A stretch of 64,000 nt of DNA from Prorocentrum cordatum (GCA_963575745.1 CAUYUJ010000871.1:44358-108357); one strand, 5' to 3'. Positions 1 through 10,960 are shown, numbered from the stretch's first letter. Program-made: numbers and translations. Notes: generated by a model not told the origin, from the sequence alone.

Positions 1-1146
1 CAACAACATATTTTGTTTCAGTGGTACTGGTTTTGAGCCAGTGGGCGGCAACAGTTTCAGTCCCCCCGCAGGGGCCAGGCAAGTCGCCCTTTGGAACTCA
101 CTTGGAGAACTCTTGGGGCGCTCTTGGCATCGCGTTGGCGCCCGTCTGGCCCTTCTTGGTGCTCTAGTTGGCGATCTTGGAGCCACCTTGAGGCTTCAAA
201 GGCCAATCGAAAGCGAAAAAGCTAGAAGGCACACCACGGCGAACAATCACATGTTGCTGAAGGATGCTGGCCTCTCGGAGCTCTCATTGGGAGGCACCGT
301 GCCCATTTGGAGACGCATTTGTGGCGGTAGTAGTCTTCTTCGAGGCATGCTTGGCATCGCTCGGACGTGTGCATTTTTTCTCGGCGAGAACCATCGAGGA
401 CCATGCTGGACCATCGAGCCAACAAAAACACGCACGAAACCGAAAAATGCACGGGAAATGGACGTCCGAGCGACGGCAAGCATGGTGAACGCTAGTTTGA
501 ACCATGTTGGAGTATGTCGTGCCATCTTGGGCTATCTGGAGCCGTTTTGGAGCCATCTTGGGCCATCCTGGACGCTCTAACGCGTCGCGCAACCCCCTCC
601 CCTCCAGACGCCAGGTGGGGTAGGGGGACGGGTCAAGGTCCCACTGGGTACACCACAGGCTGTCTCGCTCACTCCCACCCGCCCTCCCACCAGATCTGTA
701 GCATCATAGTCCCAGTCAGCACGGACAGAGGTTGCCATCGGATAGGCAACCATCGCGAACACATGCGGACGCCATGCGTGCTGGATGCGACAGGTGACCC
801 AGGGGCTCAAAGCATGCTAGGAGCGCCAGATGCGCCCGAGAAGCCACGTGCGCCGACGGGGCCACGTGCTCCAGGTACGCCAGCTCCTCCTTCTCCTCCT
901 CCTCCCTGACGTCCCCCACTATCCCTGTCAAAAACCGGTGCCACGTGGTGGCGGGGTGGTCGGCATGCTGCATGGCGTGCTCGCAGGCAGTCGATCTGCA
1001 CTGGCGCTTCGACACGGGCAGCGGGCGAGCGCAAGGCTGACGAATAAGTTCGCCCCCCCGGTCCTTTATTCCAGGACTAAGAACCCCTCTAAGTGCAGGC
1101 ACGGCTTAGGGAAAGAGGAAGAGGCGGAGGAGGAGGGGGGAGTCCG
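1..1146. other. Non-coding region upstream of the SL-bearing retrocopy
   Basis: I see no convincing gene here. Open frames occur on both strands but have no recognisable motif, which is usual in GC-rich DNA. Positions 42-80 (GGGCGGCAACAGTTTCAG followed by a C-rich run) weakly resemble the GGCGGCTTCAGCCCC motif that recurs inside the LINEs further on. The rest is decamer-rich sequence (annotated separately) and GC-rich filler ending in a purine-rich run just before the spliced leader. Confidence 0.5.
80..590. repeat. Degenerate GCCATCTTGG-type decamer array
   Basis: Imperfect 10-11-nt units built on GCCATCTTGG / GCTCTTGGGG recur at 80-200 and 500-575, for example gccatcttgg, gagccgtttt and gagccatctt. 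The spacing is irregular but close to 10-12 nt. The same motif family recurs at 1614-1690, 2110-2235, 62480-62960 and 63351-63478. The repeated LG/SW-rich peptides in the overlapping frames come from the repeat and are not evidence of a gene. Confidence 0.6.
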
Positions 1147-1168
1147 GCCGTAGCCATTTTGGCTCAAG
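1147..1168 (+). other. Dinoflagellate spliced-leader sequence (genomic copy)
   Basis: These 22 nt match the consensus dinoflagellate trans-spliced leader in full: DCCGTAGCC followed by ATTTTGGCTCAAG, with D = G. In an SL RNA gene the leader would be followed by a GT splice donor and a short intron-like tail. Here it is followed by CC and another SL-like unit. It therefore most likely marks the 5' end of a trans-spliced mRNA that was reverse transcribed and reinserted, a process known in dinoflagellates. Confidence 0.9.
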
Positions 1169-1202
1169 CCATCTTGGCTCAAGTCCGTAGCTGGAGGCTA
1201 AG
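1169..1202 (+). other. Relict spliced leaders (truncated unit plus degenerate unit)
   Basis: Positions 1169-1183 read CCATCTTGGCTCAAG. This is the 15-nt 3' part of the SL with one T-to-C change, cut exactly after the internal AG of CCGTAG, which can act as a splice acceptor in a second round of trans-splicing. Positions 1184-1202 read TCCGTAGC then TGGAGGCTAAG, a more decayed, shortened SL-like unit. A full leader followed by older relicts is the signature of repeated mRNA recycling. The first relict is clear; the second is less certain. Confidence 0.75.
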
Positions 1203-1312
1203 GGACTGGGAGTTTTTGACACTGGGGAGGAGCGGCCCAAAAAGCGATTTGCCAGGATTTCTGGTCCCGCACTGGGGTTTTATCCCCTGGGCGCGCGCTG
1301 TCTACATCTTTC

Positions 1313-1447
1313 ATGGCAAAGCATGCGGCCCAGAAGGGCTACGTTTGTTGTCCTCACTGTGCTTACGTCTATCGTTGGAACTGGACTGGGTAAAACACGG
1401 CATGTTGGCAGTGTGGTGGAGCGGTCCGCCCGTCCGAATCAGAATAG
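1313..1447 (+). pseudogene. SL-associated retrocopy: zinc-ribbon N-terminus, interrupted
   Basis: The first ATG downstream of the relict leaders lies about 110 nt into a leader-like stretch and encodes 26 residues containing CCPHC and YVYRWNWTG before a TAA at 1391-1393. Reading on in the same frame gives CWQCGG, so two CxxC pairs about 20 residues apart are split by the stop, as expected of a small zinc ribbon. The frame ends at TAG 1445-1447, and I cannot follow a protein beyond it because decamer-rich DNA begins. The SL, short 5' leader and ATG together support a processed copy of a host or retroelement mRNA. The gene identity is unknown. Confidence 0.45.
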
Positions 1448-1613
1448 CCCAAGCGTCCAGTCCATGGAGCCTGGGCGAGAGGTCCACCCCAGCAGCAGCG
1501 TTCCCCATTCGCGCTCACGGCCCACGGAATGTCGGCTCCAGGAGTTTGGCATCATGGGCAACAGTGCGTGCTTTTCAGGCGCTCTTGGGGCGCCTGGGGA
1601 GGTTCTGAGTCAG

Positions 1614-1690
1614 TCATGGGGCCACCTTGGCCCGTCTTGGGGCTCTCCTGGACCGTTTTGGGGCCACCCCTTGAGCCGCCTTGGTGGCTA
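1614..1690. repeat. GCCATCTTGG-type decamer array
   Basis: Successive units ggccaccttgg, cccgtcttgg, ggctctcctgg, accgttttgg, ggccacccctt and gccgccttgg recur with about 10-12-nt spacing. They belong to the same degenerate family as the array at 80-590. Confidence 0.6.
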
Positions 1691-1744
1691 TCGTGTGTCG
1701 TCGGTGTCGGCGCGCCGTCGGGACGCTCCAGGGGCGCTGGCCAT

Positions 1745-1782
1745 CCTCTTCTCCTCCTCCTCCTCCTCCTCCTCCTCCTCCA
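1745..1782. repeat. (CTC)n microsatellite
   Basis: A nearly pure run of CTC/TCC triplets, interrupted only at its ends. It resembles in miniature the kilobase-scale (CTC)n tracts at 55-59 kb. Confidence 0.9.
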
Positions 1783-3113
1783 CCTCCGCTTGTATCCATC
1801 GTGCAGGCCAACAGCATAGTCCGTCTCGGCGTCATCTTGAAAGGATCTCCGGAGGCTTTGTACGGTTTACCCTGGCCTGGCGGCAGGGGGCGTCGGCACA
1901 AAGACGTTGACGACGAGTCACTGTCGCACCTTGCGGTTGTGCTGCCAAATGCCGACCGTCACAGTGGCCACGCTACTTGAGAGGCCAGTGCTACTTTCGA
2001 GGGGTGGGGGGTGGGGGGGGGCGTCTTGGGCGGTCTCGAGCCCGAAGAGGCGGGCGGGCGAAGCCCCAGAAAGCACACGTGGTCTTTCGGGCAGTGCTGC
2101 CCGAGAAAACAGAGCCTCCTGGGGGTCCTCCTGCGGCCGTCTTGTGGTCAGCGTGGCCCGTCTGTGAGGCCGTCTTGGGCCGTCCGTGAGGTCATCTTGG
2201 AGGCCACCTGCGCCATCTTGAGCGGACGTGGAGGCATCCCGGAGGCCAACGAGACCAGGAGAGCACCGAGGCAGAGGGCCTTGCTGAGAGATCTGGAGTC
2301 CTGGCGGCGCAGAGGCGACAGAAGGCGAGGGGCTTGTGGGAAGGCTTCGGAGAGGCCTACAGTCAACCCGCACAGGAAGGATGGGCAACCTTCCCAAGCG
2401 TACCCTTGCATCGTTGCCCCTTCGACCCACTTTAGCGATTTTGACTAGGGAGCCTCGTCCGAAAAACGTCAACTTTGCCCTCCAAGAACCTTGCATCCTT
2501 ACCACGCATCCTTATGATAATGGTTGGCACGCCGAGTACCCCTGTGACGATTCGAGGAGAAACGGATCTGGAGGGTTGCGCCTCGTGTTCCCGCCCATCA
2601 TGCCACGCGTTATGGGGGTTCTCTTGACGTTTGTCGGGTCATGTTGGGTTCATGCTCTGAGCAGCAACGGGACACCTGGAGGCATCGTGTGGCCATCTTG
2701 CGGCCAGAATGGGCATTCTCAGACGATTTGACGGGTTTGGGGAGCCATGTTAGGGTTTCATTTTGGGGCGTTGAACGGCGCTTTGTGGCAATACACGGCA
2801 ATGCTTCGGGTACTGGTTGCGTCCTTCTTCAGCGGATGATTGAAATCACACTGGCCCTCGATTGGGGGGGGGGGGGGGAGATGGGGGCCTTCTCAGTCTA
2901 CCTTGGGTTGTTGGGGTCCTCAAGGGGGCCCTCCCTGCTGCGACTTGGGCCTTCTTGGCCGCACGGTGGCGCGTTCTTGAAAGTATAAGGGCCGCTTTTG
3001 CGGCAACAGGGGTCTCTGGTGACCTCATCCGAGCACGTGTTGTTGTCGCCGATGGCCCCTTTGGTCGACAGCGTAGGGGAGGGGCAGAACTGCAGATGCA
3101 GGAGGCTGTGGAC
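1783..3113. other. Intergenic DNA without a recognisable gene
   Basis: No ORF here shows a known motif. The stretch contains another decamer array at about 2110-2235 (gcggccgtctt, gaggccgtcttgg, ggtcatcttgg, gcgccatctt) and a run of 17 G at about 2863-2879. The GC-rich DNA after 2880 leads into the GA-rich tract that closes the minus-strand LINE fragment. Confidence 0.5.
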
Positions 3114-3272
3114 AGGACAAGAGAGCCACAGAGAGAGGGAGGAAGGAGAGGTAGAGAGACAGAGAGGGCGGGAGAGAGAGAGAGAGAGGGAGGGGGATTG
3201 AGAGAGACAGAGAGAAAGGAAGAAGAGAAGCGAGAGACAGTGGGAGAAGAGAGAGAGAGAGAGAGAAAAAAA
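3114..3272. repeat. GA-rich microsatellite (CT on the minus strand)
   Basis: Imperfect (GA)n with GAGAGA runs and a final run of A. Read on the minus strand it is a T-run followed by (CT)n directly after the 3' end of the minus-strand LINE fragment. This is the same arrangement as the (CT)n tails of the three plus-strand copies. Confidence 0.9.
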
Positions 3273-3298
3273 AAAAAGAGGTCGGAAAGCAGACAGCC

Positions 3299-3314
3299 GG
3301 CTACTGCGGTAGCC
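3299..3314 (-). promoter_or_regulatory. 3'-terminal stem-loop with CGCA loop
   Basis: On the minus strand GGCTAC-CGCA-GTAGCC forms a perfect 6-bp stem with a CGCA tetraloop shortly before the 3' end. Copies 1-3 have CGCAC-CGCA-GTGCG at the equivalent place. The loop is identical and the stem differs but still pairs, so the hairpin probably acts as RNA, for example as the 3' signal recognised by the LINE RT. Confidence 0.6.
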
Positions 3315-3616
3315 AAGGCCGCCATGCACGCTTAGCGGTGGTGCCCACCTTGGGGTACGGGGGACGTTGAAACAACCACACCCCGGCGCAAAGCGATTAA
3401 GGTAAAAGGCGGGGTGCTGCGCAGGCGATGAGCCACGTCTCTCGGCGCCCAGCGGTGAAGAGGCCCAGGTCGGCAGAGCCCCGGTCGGCGGCCAGGGGAC
3501 AAGGGCCAGACCGCAAAGCGGCTTGCGGAAGCGGGCATCCCCCGTCCCCGCAGCCAGACACCGATGACGCGTGGCCGCGCGGTGGATCGGGTTGGCGCGG
3601 GAAGGGGGCCGAAAGG

Positions 3617-5790
3617 CTAGGAGGAGAGCCTTGTGCGGACTTGCGCGGCCCTGAGCAGGTCGTGCAACGAGGGTGCCGCTCTGCTGGGTGACAGGTTGGC
3701 AGAAGAAGACGCGAAGGCGTCGCGGGCTTGGTGGAGGCGCTGCACGAGCAGGCCTTGTTTGGAAGTGAGGGTGCGGACCTGATGGGTCAGGAGGGAGAAC
3801 TGGCGGCATAGACGGTCATAGGACGCCTGTAGCTCCGCGGCTCGGCCGTCGCCCGAGTTTGGAGCGTGGCGTGAGCGTCCAGTGCCGGTCGTGTTGGCGA
3901 AATGGGCGGCGAGGTCGGCGCGGCGGTCGGCGCCTCCCGTGGGTTCGGGCTCTGCCTGAGGGCCACCGCAGGGTGGTGCCGTAGGGGCCTGTAGACCAGC
4001 CGAGGGTGCATGGTCCACACCGGTACGGCCTGGACTCCGCCTTGGCAAAGGGAGGGATGGCTGCATCGGGTGGGTGCTCAGGTTTGGGTGGGAGGTCGCT
4101 CGCTGAGCTCAGCGTCGCGCCTGGCTTACGGGCGCGGGCACGTGGCAGAGGGGGAATGCGCCCCTGTCACGCCCTCGGGCTGAGGGAAGGTGTTCGTTTA
4201 GCGCGGAACCCGCTAAGGTGGTTGCTCTCTGTGTAGGCTCATGTGTTGAGCCGCACCTGTCAGTAGTTCGGGTGGTGGTTTGTTCGGCTTTGGGCTGTGT
4301 CGTTTCGGGTTCGAGCTTGAACCTAACCTTGGCCGAGGCTGCGGGCACTCGTGGCCTGGCCAGTCGCTGGGGCTGTGTCTGGTTTGCGTGAGCAATTTTA
4401 GTCGACCCCACTTCAGAGGGAAGCTGAGCCGGTGTCCCTTCTGATGGGGGGACTCCATTTTGCTGGCCCAGGTCTTCGCGCTTACGGAGGGCGTAGTCGG
4501 TGCCCGCCAGGGTAGGTGGTGGTATGCGGGCTTTCGCCCTGCTCGCCGTGGCGACGGCGCTGCCACGGAGAGGGGGCTGGTCAAGCTCCCCTTTGCGCGC
4601 GACTATGGTCGGTGCCCCAGGGAAACTCCCTTGGCCTGGCGCGCTAGCATCCTCGCCGTCGGAAGACGTGGTCGCGGTGCCCCTGGTCGGCGCGAGTCTG
4701 GTCGGTGGAACTGGCCCATTGCTTCGGGGCGGCCGTTGTCGGTGCTGCGTCGGAGGTGGTCGAATGGGCGAGGTTCCCAGATCGTCCATACCTCCCCCGC
4801 AGGTGGCCTCCTCGTCGTCGCCGAGGTTTTCCCAGGCGCGGTGGCCTTCTTCCCAGAGGTCATCGATGTCACTCGGGGCGCTTGGTTGGTAGTGGGGGTC
4901 GCCCGACGTTAGCGCGGGGTTCGGTTCGAGCTTGCCCAGATGAGCGTGCGTCTGCGAGCCTCGCCCGTCCGTGGGGTAATGGGAGCGAGCGATGTCGGTT
5001 GTCGTAGATGGTGATCGCAACGCTGTGGAGTACCACTGCAATGCGGCGTCGCTGTTTCGTTTCTTCGATCAGGTGGGGCGGGGGGTGATGAAGGGCAATC
5101 GCATCAGTGGCGAGGTGATCTGTAAACTCTCCACTACGGCGCCGGTGCGCTTCTCGTGAACGCCTTCCTCGCAAATGTGGCACGTGACCTTTTTCCGCTC
5201 GGGGGAAGTCAGGTTTTGCGAGGACGCAGCGTTTTATGCGGATCTAGAGGTCGTCCTGCGGTCCATCTGCAACCAGGGCAAGGCCGTCAAGCATTCGCTG
5301 GAAGCCGCCGACAACAGCTTGGTTTTCGACGAGAGCGTGGGCGGGCCGTTCAGCAGTAGCGGTCAGGTGATGATAGCCAGGATCTCAGCTCTGTGGGCAT
5401 TCTGGGTGAGTCCGTGGACGCGCGCAGCGCGGTTGAGGCGGTGGTCCCTCCCGCGGTAGACACCGTTGGCCGCGCGTGCAAGCAGTGGGATGGCTTGGAG
5501 CGTGCGCGATCCGTCGGTGCCCGCGTGGACCCACTGGCTGCCATCTGGGCCCGCGCAGGCGGCGAAGGCGTCGCCGCCAGGCCCCCCTGGTGGTCGGGGG
5601 ATGAGCTGGGGGAGCGGGTCCCAGGGTAGCTTGGCTTGGAGGTCCAGGAAGTCGGTGGATTCGTCGATGAGCCCGCAGCGTTGCGCGCGCGGTGGAAGGG
5701 CCTTCCATTTCTCATCAGAAATCATCCTGGTGAGGGGGCGCCTCTGCCGTGGGACTCCCGTGGGCCACTCTCTTGGCCATGTCTAACGAC
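3617..5790 (-). pseudogene. LINE ORF2 C-terminal part (RNase H to coiled coil), decayed
   Basis: On the minus strand the readable pieces start with PLTRMISDEKW at about 5740, matching PLTTLISDEQW of the other copies. Then come the RNase H strands VHAGTDGS and the helix GLTQNAHRAEILAI. Frame changes and stops follow near 5350 and 5250, where the conserved VDNQAVV reads VENQAVV, so a catalytic Asp is replaced. The stretch RHRSLPLPHGRA matches RHRTLPLPHRRA. A long Pro/Arg/Thr-rich region (5041-4109) precedes a coiled-coil-like C-terminus (LLVQRLHQARDAFA, matching LLQRLHRAGRAFAE) ending at 3617. Frameshifts, stops and the lost Asp show that it is inactive. Confidence 0.75.
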
Positions 5791-5813
5791 GACCCCTCTC
5801 TCTCTGCCCTTTA

Positions 5814-6060
<247 letters not shown>

Positions 6061-6061
<1 letters not shown>

Positions 6062-9000
6062 GCCGCACTCGTGACCCACCACCTGCCCAGGTTCCCGACG
6101 CCCTCCCCGCCAACGCCATTGTTGCCAATACCAAAGACATGCTTAAGCTCATGGTCGACACCTGGGAGCCCATCTTGGGTAGGTACCGCGCTCGCGCGGG
6201 CCATGATGCCGAAGCTATGCCGACGTGGGCAGACTTCTACGACGAGCACCGACAAGAGCTGCCTACGCCATCACCAGCAGCCCCTTTCCACCTCACCGAC
6301 GACCACCTTATCCACTTCATTCGCACCCGTTCACCGCGCCGCGCGGGGGGACTCGACGGCTGGACAACTAAGGAGGCTAAGGAGTTACCCGACGACATCC
6401 TTCGCCTCTTCGCCAGCGTCTTACGTGCTATGCAACGCACTGGCACCATCCCCGAGCCCCTCCTACACGTGCCAAACCCGTGCCTCCGAAAAGGCCGAGG
6501 GGAACTCCCGACGGACCAACGACTTCTCTCGGTTCTTTCCGTTTGGATGTACGCGTGGGAAGCGCCAGCCTACCGTAGCCTCACGACCTGGCGGCAAGGA
6601 TGGACCCATGCCACGAGCTTCGGCGCTGTTCCCAAAGCCACCATTGGGGATGTCAGCACCTCTCTCGCCCTGCGCATCGAACACGCCAGGGCTTTACTCC
6701 TCCCCTTAGCTGGAGCTGCCCTTGACCGACAGAAGTGCTTCGACTACCTCATCACGGACATCTGCCTTAACCTTGCGCTGCACGCGGGGTGCCCTCAAGA
6801 CATCGTTACTGTCCGCCGAAATTTCTACAGACACCACAAACGCTACATCCGCATGAACGGAGCGTACTCTAAGGACTTGGCCAGGACTAACGGTCACCTC
6901 CAGGGAAGTTCGTGGTCCCTGGACGACATCAAGCTGCTCATGTGCGTGTGGACAAAGAGGCAGCATCGATACGTTCCTCGATCACTCAGCACTACCTTTG
7001 TTGACGACAGCAACTCCACTACCCACGCCGCGTCTGAGCTGCAGAAATCTCTTGACGAAACCGCCAAGTTTGATCGATTCTCAGGTCAACGCATTCACCC
7101 TGGTAAAGTGGCAGGGTGGGCGCTCACCGACGAGCTTCACGCCGCCGTTACCCAGCTCACACTGGCGGAGCGCCCCCTACGTGTGGTCGATTCCTTCAAG
7201 CTCGTCGGGAGTTACATCAACGCAGAGGCAGCGCCGGCTCCAGCCGCGCTTAACCTCACGGCCACCGCAGACGCCCGTGTACGGAGGGCGACTATCCGCC
7301 TGCCGCGCATTGGCAAGCTCCCATCGCCGATGCTTATCAAGGCGCGGCACGCCCGTTCCCTGGCTGCCAGCGTCTGCACCACGGGCACCGACATTCAAGC
7401 ACCATCAGGCCCAGCCAAAACTGCCTACAACCACGCCCTCAAGGCGGCTATCCGCCCCAAGGGGAACAAGTGGGTCGAGTTCTGGACTCTCATGGCCGTG
7501 TGCGTCCCAGGACACGCCCTGGAGATCGACGCCATCACGCAGCGTGAAGCATTCCTGTGCCTGCGGCGACAGGTTAACCGCGACGTTACACTCTGCGGGC
7601 TCGCCAGAGACCTCCAACACCACGTCCAGACCCTGTTTGGTGGAGGACCCGTCGGACGACTCGTCCAGTCGCTCCAGCAGCTCCGATGGACCTGGCCCAC
7701 ATTTGGCATCATGTACGACGACTGGGGCTGCCAGATCAGCTGGCTGAATTTACCCCAAAACGCCTTCCTACACATGCTGCGGGCCTCACAACGCAGGGCT
7801 TTTCTGCGGAGGATCAAGCCACGGCGACACGACCTTGGCTACCTAGCCTCTGTCAGACAGGGCCTCGACCTCTTCGCCAGCACGTGGCTCGCCCGAACTA
7901 AAGGAGCAGCCAAATGCACTGCCTGGCAGCTGGCGCTCCTCCTCAACTACCTGTCGGGCGGGGATCACACCCAACAGCGACGATCCCGATCAAACACGTC
8001 GGCAGACCCCAGCCCCATCTGCCGCTACTGCGACGAGGAAGAGGAAACTCAGGAGCACACTGTCCGCGACTGCAAGTGCTGGGCCCGAGAAAGACTCCCT
8101 CTCACCACCCTCATCAGTGACGACCAGTGGGCCCGTCTTCCGCCGCACACAAGACACTGCGGGCTCTTCGACGAAGACCCAGCCCTCCTCGACCTGCAGG
8201 CCGACCTCGCGAGGGACCCGCTGCCACAGCCCATACCGCGGCCCCCCCCTGAGGGAGATCCTGCGGCTTCAGCCCAGGACACCTACACCACCTACCTTGA
8301 CCACGACACTGGTTGGACATGGGTCTACGCTGCCACGGACGGTGCATGCACCAACCAAGCCATCCCATTGCTAGCACGAGCGGGCTACGGCGTCTACTAC
8401 GGCATCGACCACCGCATGAACTACAGTGCACGCGTTCACGGCCTAACGCAGAACGCCCAGGTTGCGGAGACCCTCGCCATTGTCCACCTTACGGCATGTG
8501 CCGAACGGCCCGTGCACGTTTTCGTGGACAACCAGGCGGTGGTCGATGGGTTCCAAAGCATCATCGACGGACATCCAGCGCCGCAGGGCACGCACGCGGA
8601 GCTCTGGGAAAAGATCCACCGATGTGTTATGGCCAAGCCCAACATGTTTCGCGTCGAAAAAATCGCCAGCCACCTGGGAGACCTGGGCATCGACCTTGGG
8701 CTCATCGGGCCCATTGCGGAGGAGTTCAACCGTCAGGCCGACGCCCTTGCCACAGCGGCGGCACGCACGCACAACCTTCCTGACGACATTGTTGAAGCTG
8801 CCAAAACACGACATCGCCAAGCGACCGTGCTTCATGGGGTCGCTGTCGCTATCTACGAGCGCAGACACCGTACTCTGCCGCTCCCACACCGCAGGGCTGG
8901 GTTTACAGCTGCGGAACTCAGCAAAATGGAACCAAACCCCCTGCTGTCGGACCAGGCACCACCCGCGGCTGGACCATTCATCCCGCAAGACCCGGATGAG

Positions 9001-9921
9001 CTCTGGGCCGAGGCCCAACGGGCGATGCTCGATGAACAGGAGGACGACCCGTTCGGCTTCGGCGGGGGATTGGACTTCTTGGACGACGGCCCAGCCAGCG
9101 CCAACCCTGCCCCGTCGGGCAACCTCTCGACGCCCACCGCGACTCCGCCACCGAGAGCGACATCGCACCCACATGATGATGTCGCTCACCGTCAAGACGC
9201 CGACGATGACCTGGTTGATCCCCTCGGACTGTGTGGCAGCATAGACGACGCTCCGCCGACACCCCACGCTGCCGACGATGCCGCCCTATCGAGACGCCAC
9301 CCGACTACGCGGCCGACCTCCGAGCCCTCGCACGGCATCATGATCGGTCCTACCGTGCCACCCACTCCTTCCCCCCACCAGCGCCAGCCCGCGGGGGCGG
9401 CTCCAGCCCCCCCGCAGGGCACCGAGCCAGTCAGGCCGTCGCACCCCGACCACGCTTCCACTGTTGCTGGGCGCGAGGATGCGGCTCTTCCGACCTCACG
9501 GGGCGTGGCCCTAGCGGCTCCAGCCCTGGGGCCGCGTGTTGCCCTCCAGTCGCCTCTCAAGGGTGACGGCCGTCAGCACACGGAGCGTCGTACTGCGCTA
9601 GTCCACCACCTGGCCGGGCGCACCGATGACCTCGTCCCTGTCACGAGGCCCGCGGCCGCTGGCACTGAGCAGCCGCCCCTCACCGACCGCGAAACCGAGC
9701 TGTCCCAGTCTATGGCCGCTCTTCAGCAGAGGTGTGCTGCTCTCGCCGCCGACCTCGCCGCTGCTCAAGCCCGTCAAGGCCCTCTGCTCCAGCGCCTCCA
9801 CCGCGCCGGGCGTGCCTTCGCCGAGCTGCTTACGCCCTCGCCCGATGGTGCTGCGCCGCCACTCACCATCCAAGCTATGCTGTCATCGCTCCGCGGCGCT
9901 CCGCCTGGTGCCCCGCGCTAA
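6061..9921 (+). CDS. LINE ORF2 C-terminal polyprotein: RT, CCHC finger, RNase H (partial)
   Basis: This encodes 1,286 residues of LINE element sequence with no stop. The open frame extends upstream to ATG 5749 only by reading (CT)n as Ser-Leu. RT hallmarks are visible: GGLDGW in the fingers, LDRQKCFD (motif A Asp at 6724-6726), NGHLQGSSW (motif B) and FVDD (motif C, 6997-7008). The CCHC finger CRYCDEEEETQEHTVRDC follows at about 8020-8075. RNase H comes next, with YAATDGA, AETLAI, VFVDNQ and RQADAL giving the D-E-D-D set (about 8320-8750). An acidic/Pro-rich linker leads to a coiled-coil-like tail (LLQRLHRAGRAFAE) and the stop at 9919-9921. These are the enzymes of target-primed retrotransposition. 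The endonuclease and everything upstream are missing, so the copy cannot move by itself. Confidence 0.9.
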
Positions 9922-10290
9922 TCTCCTCCTTTCTGCCTGCCCGTGTGCACGCGTGGCCCCGCGTCCACGGTGTCAGGGCGTGGGGGCGGGGGGTGCCCCG
10001 TCCCTGCGCGCCGCTTTGCGGCCAAGCGCCCAACTGGCGGTCTGCCAAGCCGCCTAGCCACGTGTCAGCACGTCGCCTTCCTTGTTGGGGCCTCTTTCTT
10101 CACGCGGTCTGACACGTGAGATCTTCACCGTCTGTCCGCCGTCTGTAGCGTCTGTCGCATTGCGCCGGGGGAGGGGGTTTTGTTGCCCGCCCTCGTATCT
10201 TAAGGCTGCACCGCCGCAAATAGTGTTTGGCGAGTTGTCGCACCGCAGTGCGCCTCGCGGACGGACCCTGGTCCGCCTACTTGTTCGGTC
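9922..10290 (+). promoter_or_regulatory. Copy 1 3' UTR with two terminal stem-loops
   Basis: This is non-coding and closely conserved in copies 2 and 3. It contains CGCAC-CGCA-GTGCG (10240-10253) and CGGACC-CT-GGTCCG (10262-10275) just before the CTACTTGT end and the (CT)n tail. Terminal hairpins in LINE 3' UTRs are known RT recognition signals in stringent-type LINEs. That role here is inferred. Confidence 0.65.
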
Positions 10291-10299
10291 TCCCTCCCT

Positions 10300-10374
<75 letters not shown>

Positions 10375-10376
10375 CT
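10291..10376. repeat. (CT)n microsatellite, 3' flank of copy 1
   Basis: CCTCCC repeats run into pure (CT)n directly at the 3' end of copy 1. Confidence 0.95.
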
Positions 10377-10688
10377 CCCCCATCCCAATTCCCCCTCGCC
10401 TCCCTTCGTCCAAATCGGCCGCCCCCTACCGCGACCATATCTCAATGCCCCCATCCGCTCCCCCCATCGCCCCGCGCCCCCTGCCCCGCCCTTGTCGCCG
10501 TCTCTCGCGTTATCGCAAACCTCGAATAAGGGGGGGATAGCGACTAGGAGGGAGAGAGGAACGGGGGAAGGGCGGCGGTGCGAAGGGGGGAGGGGGAGAA
10601 GGCGGACGAAGGGAATTGGAATGGCATCCGCGAGGGAGGCATGGAGGGGACATGAAGGAACCATGCCCCCAGTAGCACGACTACCAGC

Positions 10689-10689
<1 letters not shown>
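10377..10689. other. Unique spacer between LINE copies 1 and 2
   Basis: GC-rich, C-rich then G-rich DNA with no motif-bearing ORF. It separates the (CT)n at the 3' end of copy 1 from the (CT)n at the 5' end of copy 2. Confidence 0.5.
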
Positions 10690-10757
<68 letters not shown>

Positions 10758-10799
10758 TTGTGTTATATATCTCTCTCTTTATTTCTCTCTCTCTCTCTC

Positions 10800-10844
<45 letters not shown>

Positions 10845-10960
10845 CCTCTCTCTTATTTCTATATTTCTCTCTCTCTCTTCTCTCTCTCTACATCTCTACT
10901 CTCTCTATCCTATTCACTCATCCTCTCTTCTTCCCTCTCTCCTCTCTATCTCTCTTTCTA
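10690..10960. repeat. (CT)n microsatellite, 5' flank of copy 2
   Basis: Pure CT at first, then CT with T- and A-bearing interruptions (TTATATATCTC, TATTTC). It ends at CTA immediately before the first element base shared with copy 3. Confidence 0.95.

Larger units (their letters stand above)
3273..5795 (-). mobile_element. Diverged family A-like LINE fragment, 5'-truncated, inverted
   Basis: Read on the minus strand, this segment carries the region just before RNase H, RNase H, a linker, a coiled-coil C-terminus and a 3' UTR, collinear with the 3' portion of copies 1-3 but clearly diverged. Its 3' end (TTTCCGACCTC, then T and CT runs) parallels TTGTCCGATCT-(CT)n of the other copies. The 5' end stops near 5795, next to the (CT)n tract from which copy 1 starts on the other strand. 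The two LINE copies are therefore head to head around one microsatellite. In this copy's own orientation the 5' flank reads (GA)n. Confidence 0.8.
6061..10290 (+). mobile_element. Family A LINE copy 1 (5'-truncated)
   Basis: This begins abruptly after (CT)n at a point equivalent to about 22977 in copy 2, inside ORF2 between the endonuclease and RT regions. It ends at CTACTTGTTCGGTC followed by (CT)n. It contains RT, the CCHC finger, RNase H, the C-terminal coiled coil and a 3' UTR of about 370 bp. Truncation at the 5' end with an intact 3' end is typical of target-primed reverse transcription. It is the only copy whose RT/RNase H frame is uninterrupted, so it may be the youngest. Confidence 0.92.

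Noticed and set aside
1147-1168. SL RNA gene
   Set aside because: The leader is followed by CC and SL relicts, not a GT donor and SL RNA intron; no array or 5S gene is nearby.
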